A DNA stretch of 64,000 nucleotides from positions 99,457 to 163,456 of the forward strand of contig NZ_NFKI01000002.1 in NCBI RefSeq assembly GCF_002160305.1. Direction: 5' to 3'. Position numbers and translations under genes: made by a program. This document shows positions 23,626 to 32,356 of this stretch, in pieces. The notes under the pieces are model-generated. The model made no database searches and had not been told where the DNA came from. It saw nothing but the letters and a program-made list of their open reading frames with translations. Position 1 is the stretch's first letter. Each line of letters opens with the position of its first letter. The stretch is from Pseudoflavonifractor sp. An184 (GTDB lineage: Bacteria > Bacillota > Clostridia > Oscillospirales > Oscillospiraceae).

Positions 23626-23957
23626 TAACCGCCAGGGTTTGATTTGACATCGGGCTCAAACGGGACCAGCTTGTCCAGGCCGGCGGCCTGAAACACCCGT
23701 CTGGCCTGCTCCGGGGCGTTGACCACCGCCATGCTCCCCTGGAGCTGCCGCATCCTCCGGAAGGTGCGCAGCACCACGGCGATGCCGGAGCTGTCGGTAA
23801 AGGTCAGCCCGGCCAGATCCAGGGTCAGCTTCCGGGGCAGGGCGGCGTCGATCTGCCGGTCCAGCTCCTCCATCACCTCCCGGGCCCGGTGGTGGTCCAG
23901 CTCCCCGGACAGGGACGCGGTGAGGCAGCGGTTTTCCTCCATACAGGTCACGGACAT
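23625..23957 (-). CDS. spoIIAA: Anti-anti-sigma factor SpoIIAA
   Basis: SpoIIAA is a STAS-domain protein that, when unphosphorylated, releases SigF from SpoIIAB. The 110-residue protein has the switch motif TFTDSSGIAVVLRTFRRM, with the phosphorylatable serine at about residue 57, matching Ser58 of Bacillus. The ATG at 23955-23957 has AAGGGAG upstream; the frame extends further but without a ribosome site. It leads the operon. The C-terminus (VPFEPDVKSNPGG) may be slightly altered by the R4 insertion that begins at its stop codon. Confidence 0.93.
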   Translation of the reverse strand: MSVTCMEENRCLTASLSGELDHHRAREVMEELDRQIDAALPRKLTLDLAGLTFTDSSGIAVVLRTFRRMRQLQGSMAVVNAPEQARRVFQAAGLDKLVPFEPDVKSNPGG

Positions 23958-24214
23958 ACGCGCTCTCCCTTCCAGGCGCCTCTCCAGACGGAGGGCGCCC
24001 AAATTCTGGATGGACTCATTATAGGACAGGCCCTCCGTCAGATTCGGCTGTTTCCTGTCGGGGCCCCGGATTTCTGTCCCGGGCCACCTATTCCTTTTTG
24101 TTTATGAGAAACCGCCGGATCATGCATTTTACAAATGCTGCTTTTTCGGGTATGATAGTAGCATCCGGTCGTTTTTTCCCGCTTCCGGAGCTCAATCCCG
24201 AGGAGGTCCTGCCT

Positions 24215-25570
24215 GTGTCCAAACAAATTCATCTCACCTCCGGCCCCATCACCGGACAGCTGATCCGGCTGTGCCTCCCCCTACTGGCGGCCAACGTGCT
24301 CCAGCAGCTGTACAACATCATCAACTCTCTGGTGGTCACCTACTACATCGGCGGGGACGCCTTCGCCGCCCTGGGGGTTGCGGAGAGCGTGATGAATCTG
24401 TTTATCTATGTGATCACCGGAGCCTGTATGGGCTCCTCCGTGCTGGTGGCCCGGTTTTTCGGGGAGGAGAACTTCCCCCGCCTGCGCCAGCAGCTCTTTG
24501 TCTCCGGCGTGCTCATCGGCGGAACCGTGCTGGCGGCGGTGAGTCTGACCCTTCTGTTTTTAAACCCTCTGCTGGTTTTGATCCAGACTCCCCCCGAGCT
24601 GATGGACTATGTCACCGACTACCTGCGGATCATCCTGGTGGGGATGGTCTTTACCTTCGCCTATAACTACCTGGCCGCCACCCTGCGAGCCATCGGCAAC
24701 ACCCAGGCGGCCCTGTTCTTCCTGCTCATCTCCCTGGGGTACAACCTGGGGGCGGCCTGGGTGCTGGTGGCCCAGCTGGGACTGGGCATCCAGGGGACCG
24801 CCCTGGCCACCTCCAGCGCCCAGCTCCTATCCGCCCTGCTGTGCCTGGTGTATATCCGAAAAAAGCAGCCCTTCCTGATGATCCAGCGCTCCGACATGCG
24901 CATGGACCCGATGCTGATGCGCCTCACCGCCAGCTATGGGGCGGTGGCCGCCCTCCAGCAGTCCAGCCTCTATCTGGGCAAGCTCATCGTCCAGAGCGCC
25001 GTCAACGGCATCAGCACCGCCGCCATCTCCGCCTTCACCGCCACCACCCGCGTGGAGAACTTCAGTCAGGCCTTCGGCATCAGCGGCTGCGAGGCCATCG
25101 CCATCTTTGTGGCCCAGAACCAGGGGGCCAAAAAACATCGCCGGGCCCTGGACGGCTTCCGGAACGGAGCCGCCATGGTGGTGGGGATCGGCGTGGTGTT
25201 CTCCCTCCTGCTGACCTTCGGAGGACACGCCCTGGTGACCCCCTTCCTGGACGGGGACGGGGAGAGCATCGCCCTGGGCGCCTCGTATCTGCTCTGGATG
25301 GGCCCCTTCTACTTCCTGTCCTTCATCGGCCACTCCTATGTGGGCCACTACCGGGGTATCGGCCGGATGAACGTCACCTTCATCGGTACCACCCTCCAGA
25401 TCGCCGTCCGGGTCATCGGGACCTACGCCCTGGTGGGCCTGCTGGGCCTGAACGCGGTGGCCCTGGCTACCGGCCTGGGCTGGGTGGTCATCGTCCTGTT
25501 CCACTCCACCGTCTTTATCCTGGAACTCAAAGGGATCGGCTACCGCCTCCCCACCCGGGACGAAGCATAA
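24215..25570 (+). CDS. MATE family efflux transporter
   Basis: MATE proteins export drugs or other organic compounds in exchange for Na+ or H+. The 451-residue protein has 12 predicted membrane segments in two halves, with family sequence PLLAANVLQQLYNIINSLVV near the N-terminus and AISAFTATTRVENFSQAFG at the start of the second half. The start is GTG at 24215-24217, 8 nt after GAGGAGG; ATG codons further upstream lack ribosome sites. It is divergent from spoIIAA and is followed by a terminator. The substrate is unknown. It resembles the DinF/NorM-like subgroup common in clostridia. Confidence 0.93.
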   Translation: MSKQIHLTSGPITGQLIRLCLPLLAANVLQQLYNIINSLVVTYYIGGDAFAALGVAESVMNLFIYVITGACMGSSVLVARFFGEENFPRLRQQLFVSGVLIGGTVLAAVSLTLLFLNPLLVLIQTPPELMDYVTDYLRIILVGMVFTFAYNYLAATLRAIGNTQAALFFLLISLGYNLGAAWVLVAQLGLGIQGTALATSSAQLLSALLCLVYIRKKQPFLMIQRSDMRMDPMLMRLTASYGAVAALQQSSLYLGKLIVQSAVNGISTAAISAFTATTRVENFSQAFGISGCEAIAIFVAQNQGAKKHRRALDGFRNGAAMVVGIGVVFSLLLTFGGHALVTPFLDGDGESIALGASYLLWMGPFYFLSFIGHSYVGHYRGIGRMNVTFIGTTLQIAVRVIGTYALVGLLGLNAVALATGLGWVVIVLFHSTVFILELKGIGYRLPTRDEA

Positions 25571-25608
25571 AAATACGGCTCGGACCTTTTGGGTCCGAGC
25601 CGTATTTG
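25571..25608. terminator. Bidirectional terminator between the MATE gene and the convergent secreted-protein gene
   Basis: AAATACGGCTCGGACC and GGTCCGAGCCGTATTT form a 16-bp perfect stem around TTTTG. It starts at the MATE stop codon and lies 12 bp from the convergent stop codon, so it can serve both. Confidence 0.9.
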
Positions 25609-25620
25609 CATTTGATTTTG

Positions 25621-26133
25621 TTATGAAAGGCTGTATCCGCCCCGGACCAGCACCTTTACCGTGCTGCCCCCGGCGGTGATGTAGTGGTCGGTCATGGTAG
25701 CCATGTACAGATGGTTCTGCACCAGCCCCTCGCCGCTGTTCAGGTTCCCGCCGGTGGTCACGTCCACCAGAGCCGGGTTCACCGCCGCCCCCGCGGCGGC
25801 GCTGCCCACCCGGAGCATCACCTCGGCCCCCAGGTCCAGATTCATCCTCTGTCCCGGGTTGAGGGTGACCACCGTGTAGGAGGCGCTGGTCCCCCCTCCG
25901 CCCTGGGCGGCGATCTGATTGAACTGAGTGGTGAGCTCCGCCTGACGGGTCTCGGCGCTGGCCTCCACGTCCTGCTTCAGCTTGGGGAGCACCGTATCGT
26001 TGAGATAGCTCAGGGTCACCAGGGGGTCGCTCTCGCTCCCCGCCCCCGCCGCCAAGGCCACCCCGGTGCCCAGGCACAGGGCGGTCAGGCAGAAGGCCCC
26101 CACGCGGATCTTCCAGTTGTGTGTTTGTTTCAT
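25621..26133 (-). CDS. Secreted protein of unknown function
   Basis: The 170-residue protein begins MKQTHNWKIRVGAFCLTALC and has a signal peptide ending near ALAAGAGS. The mature part has a short helical, Q/E-rich segment (LPKLKQDVEASAETRQAEL), then a beta-rich, Gly/Thr-rich segment (VTLNPGQRMNLDLGAEVML, GGNLNSGEGLVQNHLYMAT). I recall similar proteins in gut clostridia but know no function. The ATG at 26131-26133 follows AAGGAG by 8 nt. The frame extends upstream through the R4 element, which is not coding. It is convergent with the MATE gene. Confidence 0.7.
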   Translation of the reverse strand: MKQTHNWKIRVGAFCLTALCLGTGVALAAGAGSESDPLVTLSYLNDTVLPKLKQDVEASAETRQAELTTQFNQIAAQGGGGTSASYTVVTLNPGQRMNLDLGAEVMLRVGSAAAGAAVNPALVDVTTGGNLNSGEGLVQNHLYMATMTDHYITAGGSTVKVLVRGGYSLS

Positions 26134-26201
26134 CCTCTGTACTCCTTCGGGCCGCGCCCCTTTATCGTTATGTAAACCGCCCCAAAAGAGGCGGCCGCCC
26201 A

Positions 26202-26361
26202 GGCCCTGTTTGAAAATGGAAATGTACCCAGCGGCGAGGGATTTTTTCGCCAGACAAGGCGATTTGACGCAGCAATCCTTTGTGGATTGCAAGGAAAATC
26301 AACGCAGTATGGCGGAAAAAGACCCGCCGTTTGGGTATATTGACATGTTTCAAACATGGCC
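26202..26361 (+). mobile_element. R4 MITE-like element, copy 2
   Basis: About 160 bp with terminal inverted repeats (GGCCCTGTTTGAA and TTTCAAACATGGCC). The interior aligns with copy 1 at 23465-23625 in inverse orientation, with point differences throughout. It lies between ndoA and the secreted-protein gene, whose upstream frame it extends. No protein-coding capacity of its own. Confidence 0.8.
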
Positions 26362-26365
26362 TATG

Positions 26366-26731
26366 TCACACCATGGTCTCCGGGTGGAGGCCAAAGCTGA
26401 CCGCGATGGCGTTGTCTACTTTTTTCATGACCGCGTCGTCCAGCTTGCCCATGTGCTCCCGCAGGCGGCGCTTATCCAGGGTGCGGATCTGCTCCAGAAG
26501 GATGATGGAGTCCTTGGGCAGCCCGCAGCTCAGGGCCGAGAGGGAGATATGGGTGGGGAGCCGGGCCTTTCCGGTCTGGGAGGTGATGGCCGCCGCGATG
26601 ACGGTGGGACTGTGCCGGTTTCCCGTGTCATTCTGCACGATGAGCACCGGCCGCACGCCCCCCTGCTCACTGCCCACCACCGGGCTGAGGTCGGCGTAAA
26701 AAATATCGCCTCGTCTTACGCTGTTGTCCAC
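26366..26731 (-). CDS. ndoA: Type II toxin, MazF/NdoA family endoribonuclease
   Basis: EndoA/MazF enzymes cut mRNA at short sequences and are normally held by an antitoxin. The 121-residue protein has the PemK/MazF fold signature [21 protein letters not shown], then [24 protein letters not shown] and [12 protein letters not shown], closely matching Bacillus EndoA. The start is GTG at 26729-26731. In Bacillus the order is alr-ndoAI-ndoA; here alr is directly upstream, but the 233-bp gap shows no ribbon-helix-helix antitoxin, only repeat-like GC-rich DNA. The toxin therefore appears to lack its usual local partner. Confidence 0.92.
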   Translation of the reverse strand: MDNSVRRGDIFYADLSPVVGSEQGGVRPVLIVQNDTGNRHSPTVIAAAITSQTGKARLPTHISLSALSCGLPKDSIILLEQIRTLDKRRLREHMGKLDDAVMKKVDNAIAVSFGLHPETMV

Positions 26732-26964
26732 ACACTTTCACACTCCGCTGGAAAATAGTATGCGTTACGAGGCCACAGTGGTCTTATGTAACGCTGTACT
26801 AGGATTTTCCCACGGGTCGTCGGGGATTATACGCCGCCGGAGCGGAAAATTCTCCCTGCGCTCCTCCCCTGCCGCAGGCAAACGGCCTGCCGCTCCAGCG
26901 CATTCTATGTGCGTTCGACGGAATGTGTGCCGGCCCTTGCCCGCCCTCCTGATGGGGGCCAGGC

Positions 26965-28083
26965 TTACTGGTTCTCCAGGTACACCCGGGGCACCCGGGG
27001 GCTGACGGCGCACAGCAGCTCATAGGGGATGGTGCCCGCCAGCTGGGCGGCCCGCTCCAGCAGGGGGCCGTCATACACCACGGCGGTGTCCCCGGCCTGG
27101 ACTCCGGGCACGCCGGTCACGTCCACCATGCACATGTCCATGCACACCCGGCCCACGATGGGGCACTCCGCCCCGCGGATTTTCATGGTCATCCGGTTGG
27201 ACAGGCTTCTGGGGTAACCGTCCCCGTAGCCGATGGGCACCACCGCCAGCAGGGAATCCCGCTCCAGCCGGGCGGTGCGGCCATAGCTCACATAGGTGCC
27301 CTTGGGCAGAGCGCGGACGGCGGAGATGCGGCTCTTCACCGTCATCACCGGCTCCAGGCCGGGGCCGTCCAGTCCCTTCAGCTCCTGGGCCGGGTAGTAG
27401 CCGTACAGGGCGATCCCCGGCCGCACCATGTCCAGGTGGGTACAGGGATAGTTTAGCACAGCGGCGCTGGAGGCACAATGGCAAATTTGAAAGGTGATCC
27501 CCCGGGCCTCCAAAGCGGCCTTGGCGTCCAGGAATTTGGTAAACTGCCCCATGGTGTACTCCTCGCTGCCGTCGGCGTCGGAGAAGTGGGTGAACAGCCC
27601 CTCCGCCTCCAGGCCGGGGAGGCGGCACAGCCGGGCCATTTCATCGGCCGTCTCGTCCGCCCGGTCCGCCTCCCAGAAGAAGCCCAGGCGGCTCATGCCC
27701 GTATCCAGCTTCACATTGACGGTCAGGGTCTCCCCCGCCCGCTGGGCGGCGGCGGACAGCTTCTCCCCGGTCTCCAGGTCCTCCGCCATCTGGGTGATGT
27801 GGTGCTCCAGCAGCAGGGGATAGCACTCCTCCGGGGTCTCCCCCAGGCACAGGATGGGGGCGGTGACGCCGCTGCGGCGCAGCTCGACGGCCTCGCTGAC
27901 GCAGGCCACCGCCAGCATCTCGGCCCCCAGCTCCTCCAGCTTCTTGCCGATCACCGCCGCCCCGTGGCCGTAGGCGTTGGCCTTGCACAGTCCCAAAAAC
28001 CGGCAGCCCGGGGCCAGCATGGCCCGGAGGGTCCGGTAGTTGTGCTCCAGGGCGGACAGATCGATCTCCGCCCAGGTCCTCAT
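26965..28083 (-). CDS. alr: Alanine racemase
   Basis: Alr interconverts L- and D-alanine for peptidoglycan, with pyridoxal phosphate. The 372-residue protein has the PLP-binding lysine at residue 34 in GLCKANAYGHG and the catalytic tyrosine block VSYGRTARLERDS in the second half; HLDMVRPGIALYGYYP and IMVDVTG-type CMDMCMVDVTGVPG also match. I use ATG at 28081-28083; an in-frame TTG at 28098 is closer to a GAGGAG site and is possible. It lies between a lipoprotein gene and ndoA on the minus strand and is probably in one operon with them. Confidence 0.95.
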   Translation of the reverse strand: MRTWAEIDLSALEHNYRTLRAMLAPGCRFLGLCKANAYGHGAAVIGKKLEELGAEMLAVACVSEAVELRRSGVTAPILCLGETPEECYPLLLEHHITQMAEDLETGEKLSAAAQRAGETLTVNVKLDTGMSRLGFFWEADRADETADEMARLCRLPGLEAEGLFTHFSDADGSEEYTMGQFTKFLDAKAALEARGITFQICHCASSAAVLNYPCTHLDMVRPGIALYGYYPAQELKGLDGPGLEPVMTVKSRISAVRALPKGTYVSYGRTARLERDSLLAVVPIGYGDGYPRSLSNRMTMKIRGAECPIVGRVCMDMCMVDVTGVPGVQAGDTAVVYDGPLLERAAQLAGTIPYELLCAVSPRVPRVYLENQ

Positions 28084-28115
28084 CTTTGTGGTATCCAAAG
28101 CTCCTCGCTTCCTCT

Positions 28116-28718
28116 CTATGATCCTATGGTAAATTCTGAAATGGCGCACCGGATGACCCGCAGGCCGTCCACGCTGATCTCCCCCTCCACCAGAGCGTGG
28201 GTGTCCGGGTCGAACCAGAGGGTGGTCTCCCGCCCCTCCCCCGGCGCCTGGTCCGGGTCGGCATACCGCACCTGTAAAAGGGTCCTCTGCTCCCCCTCCT
28301 CCAGGGAGCACCCGGCCATATAGCCGGACCGGGCCGCCTCCAGCAGCTGGGGCAGGGCAGACATGGGGGACAGGTCCTCCCCGTCCAGGGGGCCGGTCTC
28401 CAGGATCAGGCTGTCGTACTCCAGCTTGTCCTCCTCCCCGGTGATCCGGGCGGTGAGGCCCGCCGCCCACTCCGGCTTGGTCAGGGTGAGGACGGTCTCC
28501 TCCCCGCTGACGGCGGCGGTGAGGGCGAAGTCATAGACCCGCGCCCCGTAGTCCGCGGTGACGTCCATGCTGGCGCTCAGGCTGTCCATGGCCAGGTACT
28601 CCCCCCGGATGGTCAGGGCCAGCTCCTCCGCCTGGTTTTGTTCCTCCATCCCGCCGCAGGAGGGGAGCAGCAGGAGGGAGAGTATCATTGGTGCGAAAAA
28701 TTTTTTGGATTTTCGCAC
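28116..28718 (-). CDS. Putative lipoprotein, possibly LolA-like fold
   Basis: The 200-residue protein begins with a basic N-terminus and hydrophobic stretch ending in the lipobox LLPSCGG, so it should be lipid-anchored after cleavage before the cysteine at about residue 21. The mature part contains strand-rich segments (TIRGEYLAMDSLSASMDVTADYG, LEYDSLILETGPL, TTLWFDPDTHALVEGEI) that resemble the curved-sheet lipoprotein-carrier fold seen in MucB/RseB/LolA-like proteins; this is a weak inference. The start is GTG at 28716-28718 after GAAAGGAAG. R1 copy C lies immediately upstream; alr follows 32 bp downstream. Confidence 0.72.
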   Translation of the reverse strand: MRKSKKFFAPMILSLLLLPSCGGMEEQNQAEELALTIRGEYLAMDSLSASMDVTADYGARVYDFALTAAVSGEETVLTLTKPEWAAGLTARITGEEDKLEYDSLILETGPLDGEDLSPMSALPQLLEAARSGYMAGCSLEEGEQRTLLQVRYADPDQAPGEGRETTLWFDPDTHALVEGEISVDGLRVIRCAISEFTIGS

Positions 28719-28745
28719 GGGGTTCTTCCTTTCTGAACATAATTG

Positions 28746-29074
28746 CAGGGGGATTTCGCCGCCTGCGGGCGGCGACCTACTTTGCCCATGGCGGCAAAGT
28801 AGGCAAAACGCCCCCGGGGACGGCTCAGATGAGCGCTGGCGCGCTCATATTCGCCTTTCCCCGGACCCCATTGCGGGAGACGCCCTCCTGGTTTGTACTG
28901 CAATGATTCCGGCGCGCAGAATCAGGAGTGCTTGCCTGCGTTTCCTTTCGGGCCCACTGGGGCCCTGAGTGAGCAAAATTTGATTTTACTGTGGTTTTCG
29001 GACTGCGCCTGAGTTTGACGAGCCAACGCTCCCGGTCCGGTCTCCTCCGTAGGGGCGGCACACTGGCCGCCCGC
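28746..29074 (+). repeat. R1 dispersed structured repeat, copy C
   Basis: Same module order as copy A. The hairpin at 28777-28802 has arms CTACTTTGCC/GGCAAAGTAG and that at 28829-28848 has ATGAGCGC/GCGCTCAT with a different loop (TGGC). The end is the CCGTAGGGGCGGC hairpin, which touches the nnr stop codon at 29075. It lies between nnr and the lipoprotein gene, antisense to both. The gap contains nothing else. Confidence 0.88.
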
Positions 29075-30748
29075 CTATCGCTCCCGTTCCTTCAACGCCT
29101 CTGGGATATAGGCGATCAGATCCTCCGGGGTCATGCCGTATTCCCCAAATTTTCGGGCCGCCTTGTCCCCGGCGGAGCCGTGGAGGTACACCGCCGCGGC
29201 GGTTAGGGCCGCCGGAGATCCAAACTCCAACTGCTTCTGACTCAAGAAGGAGGTGATGAGGCCCGCCAAGACGTCCCCGCTGCCCCCCTTGGCCATACCC
29301 GGGTTGCCGCTGGTGTTGATCCAGGCCCGGCCGTCCGGGGCGGCGGTGATGGTCCGGTGGCCCTTGAGCACCAGAATGCAGTTGTGGGCCCTGGCAAAGG
29401 ACTGGGCCGCCGCCAGGCGGTCTTGGACGGGCAGGGCGGTCCCGGTGAGCCGGGCAAACTCCCCGTCGTGGGGGGTGAGCACGGTGAGGGCCTTCCGCCC
29501 GTCCAGTATATCCATATGCCCCGCCAGGGCATTTATGCCGTCGGCGTCCAGCACCACGAGAATTTCCAAATCCTCCAGCAGCGCGCGGACCAGCTTCTCC
29601 GTCTTGGGCGCTCTCCCCAGGCCGGGGCCGATGAGGGCCGCGTCGCAGGAGCGGGCCTTCTCCAGGATCTCCTCGTACCGCTCCGGGAGGGGGAAGGGCA
29701 TGGCGGAGGAACACTTCACCGCCACGATGGGGTAGATCTCCCTGGGCACCCCCAAAAAGACCAGCCCCGCCCCGCTGCGCACGGCGGCAGAGGCGGCCAG
29801 CACCGGTGCGCCGGTATAACCCTCGCTCCCGGCCAGGAGAAACAGCCTGCCGTAGTCCCCCTTGTGGCTGTTGGGCTTCCGGCGAGGGATGGTGAAGGTC
29901 CCCTCCACCGCCTCCACCGGGAAGCGCTCCCGGGCCTCCGGACCGAACAGCAGTTCATCTGGGATGCCAATGTCCCGGATGCGCAGTTCTCCCGTATATT
30001 CCACCCCGTCCCCCAGGTAGTGGCCGGGCTTGGCGCAGGTGAAGGTGACGGTGACTCCCGCGTGGACGGCCTCCCCCAGCACCTCCCCGGTGTCCGCGTG
30101 GACGCCGGAGGGGATGTCGCAGGACACCACCCGCCGGAAATGGGGCCGGTCCTGCATCTCCCGCACCGCATAGAGGAAGTCCCCTTCCACGGGCCTTGAC
30201 AGGCCCACTCCGAACAGGGCGTCCACCAGGCAGTCGCACTGGGCCAGCCAGAAGGACTGCTCCCGATCCAGGGGCAGATATGCCTCCAGCGCCCCGCCGG
30301 CCTCCTTCAGTTTCTCCTCCATGGCCCGCTCGTCCGGGGTCATCTTGGACCGGTCCCCCACCAGGAAGGCCCTGACCCGGCACCCCATGCCCATGAGAAT
30401 GCGGGCGGCGGCCACCCCGTCCCCGCCGTTGTTGCCCGGGCCGCACAGCACTCCCACCCAGGGGACCTTGCTCCTGGCCTTCTCCTCCGCCAGGGCGTTG
30501 GCCAGGTTCTGGAGCCGCTCCTGCTCCCGCCGGGCCTCCTCCCGGTCCGGGCCGCCCACCAGGACGGCGATGGGCCCGTCGGCTCCGCCAATGACTCCAT
30601 TGTCCTCGTCCTCCCGGCCCACCAGACTCCAGACCGCGCCGGCCACCCCCAGGGCGGCCCGCTCCATCAGGTCCAGGGACGGGATGCCGTATTCCTCAAT
30701 GGCCTGCCGGTCCAGCTCCTTCATCTGGGCCGCCGTGGCAACCATCAT
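29075..30748 (-). CDS. nnr: Bifunctional NAD(P)H-hydrate epimerase / ADP-dependent dehydratase
   Basis: Nnr repairs hydrated NADH and NADPH: the N-terminal domain epimerises the hydrate and the C-terminal domain dehydrates the S form with ADP. The 557-residue fusion has the epimerase motif GPGNNGGDGVAAARIL near residue 104 and the dehydratase motifs HKGDYGRLFLLAGSEGYTGA, GPGLGRAPKTE, LTPHDGEFARLTG and GNPGMAKGGSGDVLAGL near 487. The start is one of two consecutive ATGs (30748 or 30745) after GGAGG and overlaps the upstream gene's stop. The last codon sits against R1 copy C. Confidence 0.95.
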   Translation of the reverse strand: MMVATAAQMKELDRQAIEEYGIPSLDLMERAALGVAGAVWSLVGREDEDNGVIGGADGPIAVLVGGPDREEARREQERLQNLANALAEEKARSKVPWVGVLCGPGNNGGDGVAAARILMGMGCRVRAFLVGDRSKMTPDERAMEEKLKEAGGALEAYLPLDREQSFWLAQCDCLVDALFGVGLSRPVEGDFLYAVREMQDRPHFRRVVSCDIPSGVHADTGEVLGEAVHAGVTVTFTCAKPGHYLGDGVEYTGELRIRDIGIPDELLFGPEARERFPVEAVEGTFTIPRRKPNSHKGDYGRLFLLAGSEGYTGAPVLAASAAVRSGAGLVFLGVPREIYPIVAVKCSSAMPFPLPERYEEILEKARSCDAALIGPGLGRAPKTEKLVRALLEDLEILVVLDADGINALAGHMDILDGRKALTVLTPHDGEFARLTGTALPVQDRLAAAQSFARAHNCILVLKGHRTITAAPDGRAWINTSGNPGMAKGGSGDVLAGLITSFLSQKQLEFGSPAALTAAAVYLHGSAGDKAARKFGEYGMTPEDLIAYIPEALKERER

Positions 30749-31257
30749 CGCTCCTCCGCTCCTTTCCAGTCTTTGGGCAGCAGCTCCGACAGGGGTACCA
30801 GCTCCACCGCCCGGGCGGCCGCCTCCTTGGAGGGGTAGAGGGCCAGTCCCTGGGCCGGCTCCCACAGTTCCCTCCAGTCCTCCCCCGCCAGCAGGCGGCG
30901 GGCAAACTCCTTCATACTGTTAGACACCCGAAAGGGCTCCCCCTCTGGTGTGATATAGTAAACTTCTTCCTCGCCGCAGGTTGACGTTCCAAACCATCCG
31001 CCCTCCCGGTCCCGGGCAAAGAGCTCCAGCCGGGGGACGGCAAAAAAGGGAGCTTCCAGCTCATCCCGGTCCGAGAAGAAAAAGAAGATGCCGTACCGCT
31101 CCTCCACCTCCCCATACTGGGGCGTCTGCTCCCGCGTGCGGGGGGACATCACACGGAAGGTAGTCCCGGCGGGGACCACATTGACTTCACTGCTGCTAAT
31201 GCCAAAGATGCCGCTGTTAGGCGAAAGCTCACTCATATCCCAGTAAACCGTTTTCAC
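30745..31257 (-). CDS. Conserved-looking protein of unknown function upstream of nnr
   Basis: A 170-residue soluble protein without signal peptide or membrane segment; I do not recognise it. It begins MKTVYWDMSELSPNSGIFG, has a run of aromatic residues (YGIFFFFSDRDELEAPFFAV) and ends acidic/basic mixed. The start is GTG at 31255-31257, 9 nt after GGAGGAG. It overlaps nnr by ATGA, so the two are coupled and it may have a related role, but nothing in the sequence shows one. Confidence 0.6.
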   Translation of the reverse strand: MKTVYWDMSELSPNSGIFGISSSEVNVVPAGTTFRVMSPRTREQTPQYGEVEERYGIFFFFSDRDELEAPFFAVPRLELFARDREGGWFGTSTCGEEEVYYITPEGEPFRVSNSMKEFARRLLAGEDWRELWEPAQGLALYPSKEAAARAVELVPLSELLPKDWKGAEER

Positions 31258-31339
31258 CCGGAACCACTCCTCCGTCCTCGGCTTCTGTTGTTGGGTATTG
31301 TACCACACATTCCGCCTTTATGGTACCACCCAGGGGACA

Positions 31340-31380
31340 AAAAAGAAAGGGGCGGCGAATGGAGTTTTCTCCTCGCCGCT
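31340..31380 (-). terminator. Terminator of the XRE-membrane protein gene
   Basis: On the minus strand CGGCGAGGAG and its partner ATTCGCCGCC form an imperfect GC-rich stem followed by CCTTTCTTTTTT, 30 nt after the stop codon at 31410. Confidence 0.7.
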
Positions 31381-31409
31381 CCTCTCCTGTTTTTTCGTCC
31401 AATGGCGCT

Positions 31410-32204
31410 TTATTTTTGTTCCAGCAGATCCTCATAAGTCATGGAGTGGTCTGACAATCCTGTAATTCGCACCAACGGTTGGAGATACTCCACCCCGTCT
31501 ATGCAAAAACCCACCGCAATGGTCTCATCTGCTCCGAGCACTACAGGCACCTGGGCGGAGTAAACACCGCCCGCCCCAGCATCGGCCTGTGTCTCCACCC
31601 GTCTGGCGGCCGTATCAGACCCATATACCTGAAAAAAGATCTCCCAGTCCCTGTCTTGCTCCCTGCGGGACAGGGCTACTGTGACCCCTACATTCTGGGT
31701 GTACCCTATCTCCGGACTGTACATCTGCACATCGCTGTCCGGGAGACTCAGTTCCCAGCCCCCCACCAGGTCCGCCGGGTCCAGGGTATCCTGCATCACC
31801 ATCTGCTGAACCACCCGTTCCTCCAGGGCAGTCAGACGCACTTCTGTCCAGACCAGCCCAACAGCCAGCACCAGGCACATGGCAGTCAGAGCACCTAACA
31901 GCCACCTGGCTCTGTTTTTACGCGGGCTTCGTCCTGCCCCAGCGCTCCCCCGACTCTCATTGGGTCCGCACCCCATCTCCTGTCCGGATGTAGAAGTCCC
32001 CTCCGGCCCCTCTACCTGGAGCAGCTCATTGAGGGTGAGCCCAAACAGTTTCGACAAGGCAATCAACTTGTCAGTATCCGGCACAGCGGCATCCGCCTCC
32101 CATTTGCTCACCGCCTGGCGGGACACCCCCAGCCTTTCCCCCAGGGCCTCCTGGGACAACTCCAGCCGGAGGCGGTGCTCTTGAATCCTCTGTCCTAGCG
32201 TCAT
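31410..32204 (-). CDS. XRE-family regulator with a transmembrane segment and extracytoplasmic domain
   Basis: A 264-residue protein. Residues 1 to about 65 form a Cro/C1 HTH (TLGQRIQEHRLRLELSQEAL, VSRQAVSKWEADAAVPDTDKLIALSKLFG). A polar linker leads to one membrane helix (WLLGALTAMCLVLAVGLVW, about 105-123), a short coiled segment and a beta-rich domain of about 130 residues outside the membrane. This design suggests a membrane-bound sensor/regulator. The ATG at 32202-32204 has GGGAG 8 nt upstream. A perfect dyad (32278-32298) lies upstream and may be its operator. Confidence 0.8.
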   Translation of the reverse strand: MTLGQRIQEHRLRLELSQEALGERLGVSRQAVSKWEADAAVPDTDKLIALSKLFGLTLNELLQVEGPEGTSTSGQEMGCGPNESRGSAGAGRSPRKNRARWLLGALTAMCLVLAVGLVWTEVRLTALEERVVQQMVMQDTLDPADLVGGWELSLPDSDVQMYSPEIGYTQNVGVTVALSRREQDRDWEIFFQVYGSDTAARRVETQADAGAGGVYSAQVPVVLGADETIAVGFCIDGVEYLQPLVRITGLSDHSMTYEDLLEQK

Positions 32205-32277
32205 GGCGCTCACTCCCTTCTTCCGTCTCTATCCTACCTCATGGCGGAATATTTGGCAAGCGGCCGGTCCTTACACC

Positions 32278-32298
32278 CTGTCAACCGGCAGTTGACAG
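32278..32298. promoter_or_regulatory. Perfect dyad, possible operator
   Basis: CTGTCAAC-cggca-GTTGACAG has perfect 8-bp arms. It lies 74 bp upstream of the XRE-membrane protein start and contains a TTGACA that could be a -35. A repressor binding here would block the promoter, perhaps autoregulation. Confidence 0.5.
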
Positions 32299-32356
32299 GC
32301 GCGCGCACCCCCATTTTTTCGGCTCCGGCCGGTCCGGCGGCGCTTTTCACTCCGAT

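Noticed and set aside
26765..27013. 82-codon minus-strand frame between alr and ndoA as the missing antitoxin
   Set aside because: It is Arg/Pro/Gly-rich, overlaps the alr 3' end, has no ribbon-helix-helix pattern and no ribosome site.
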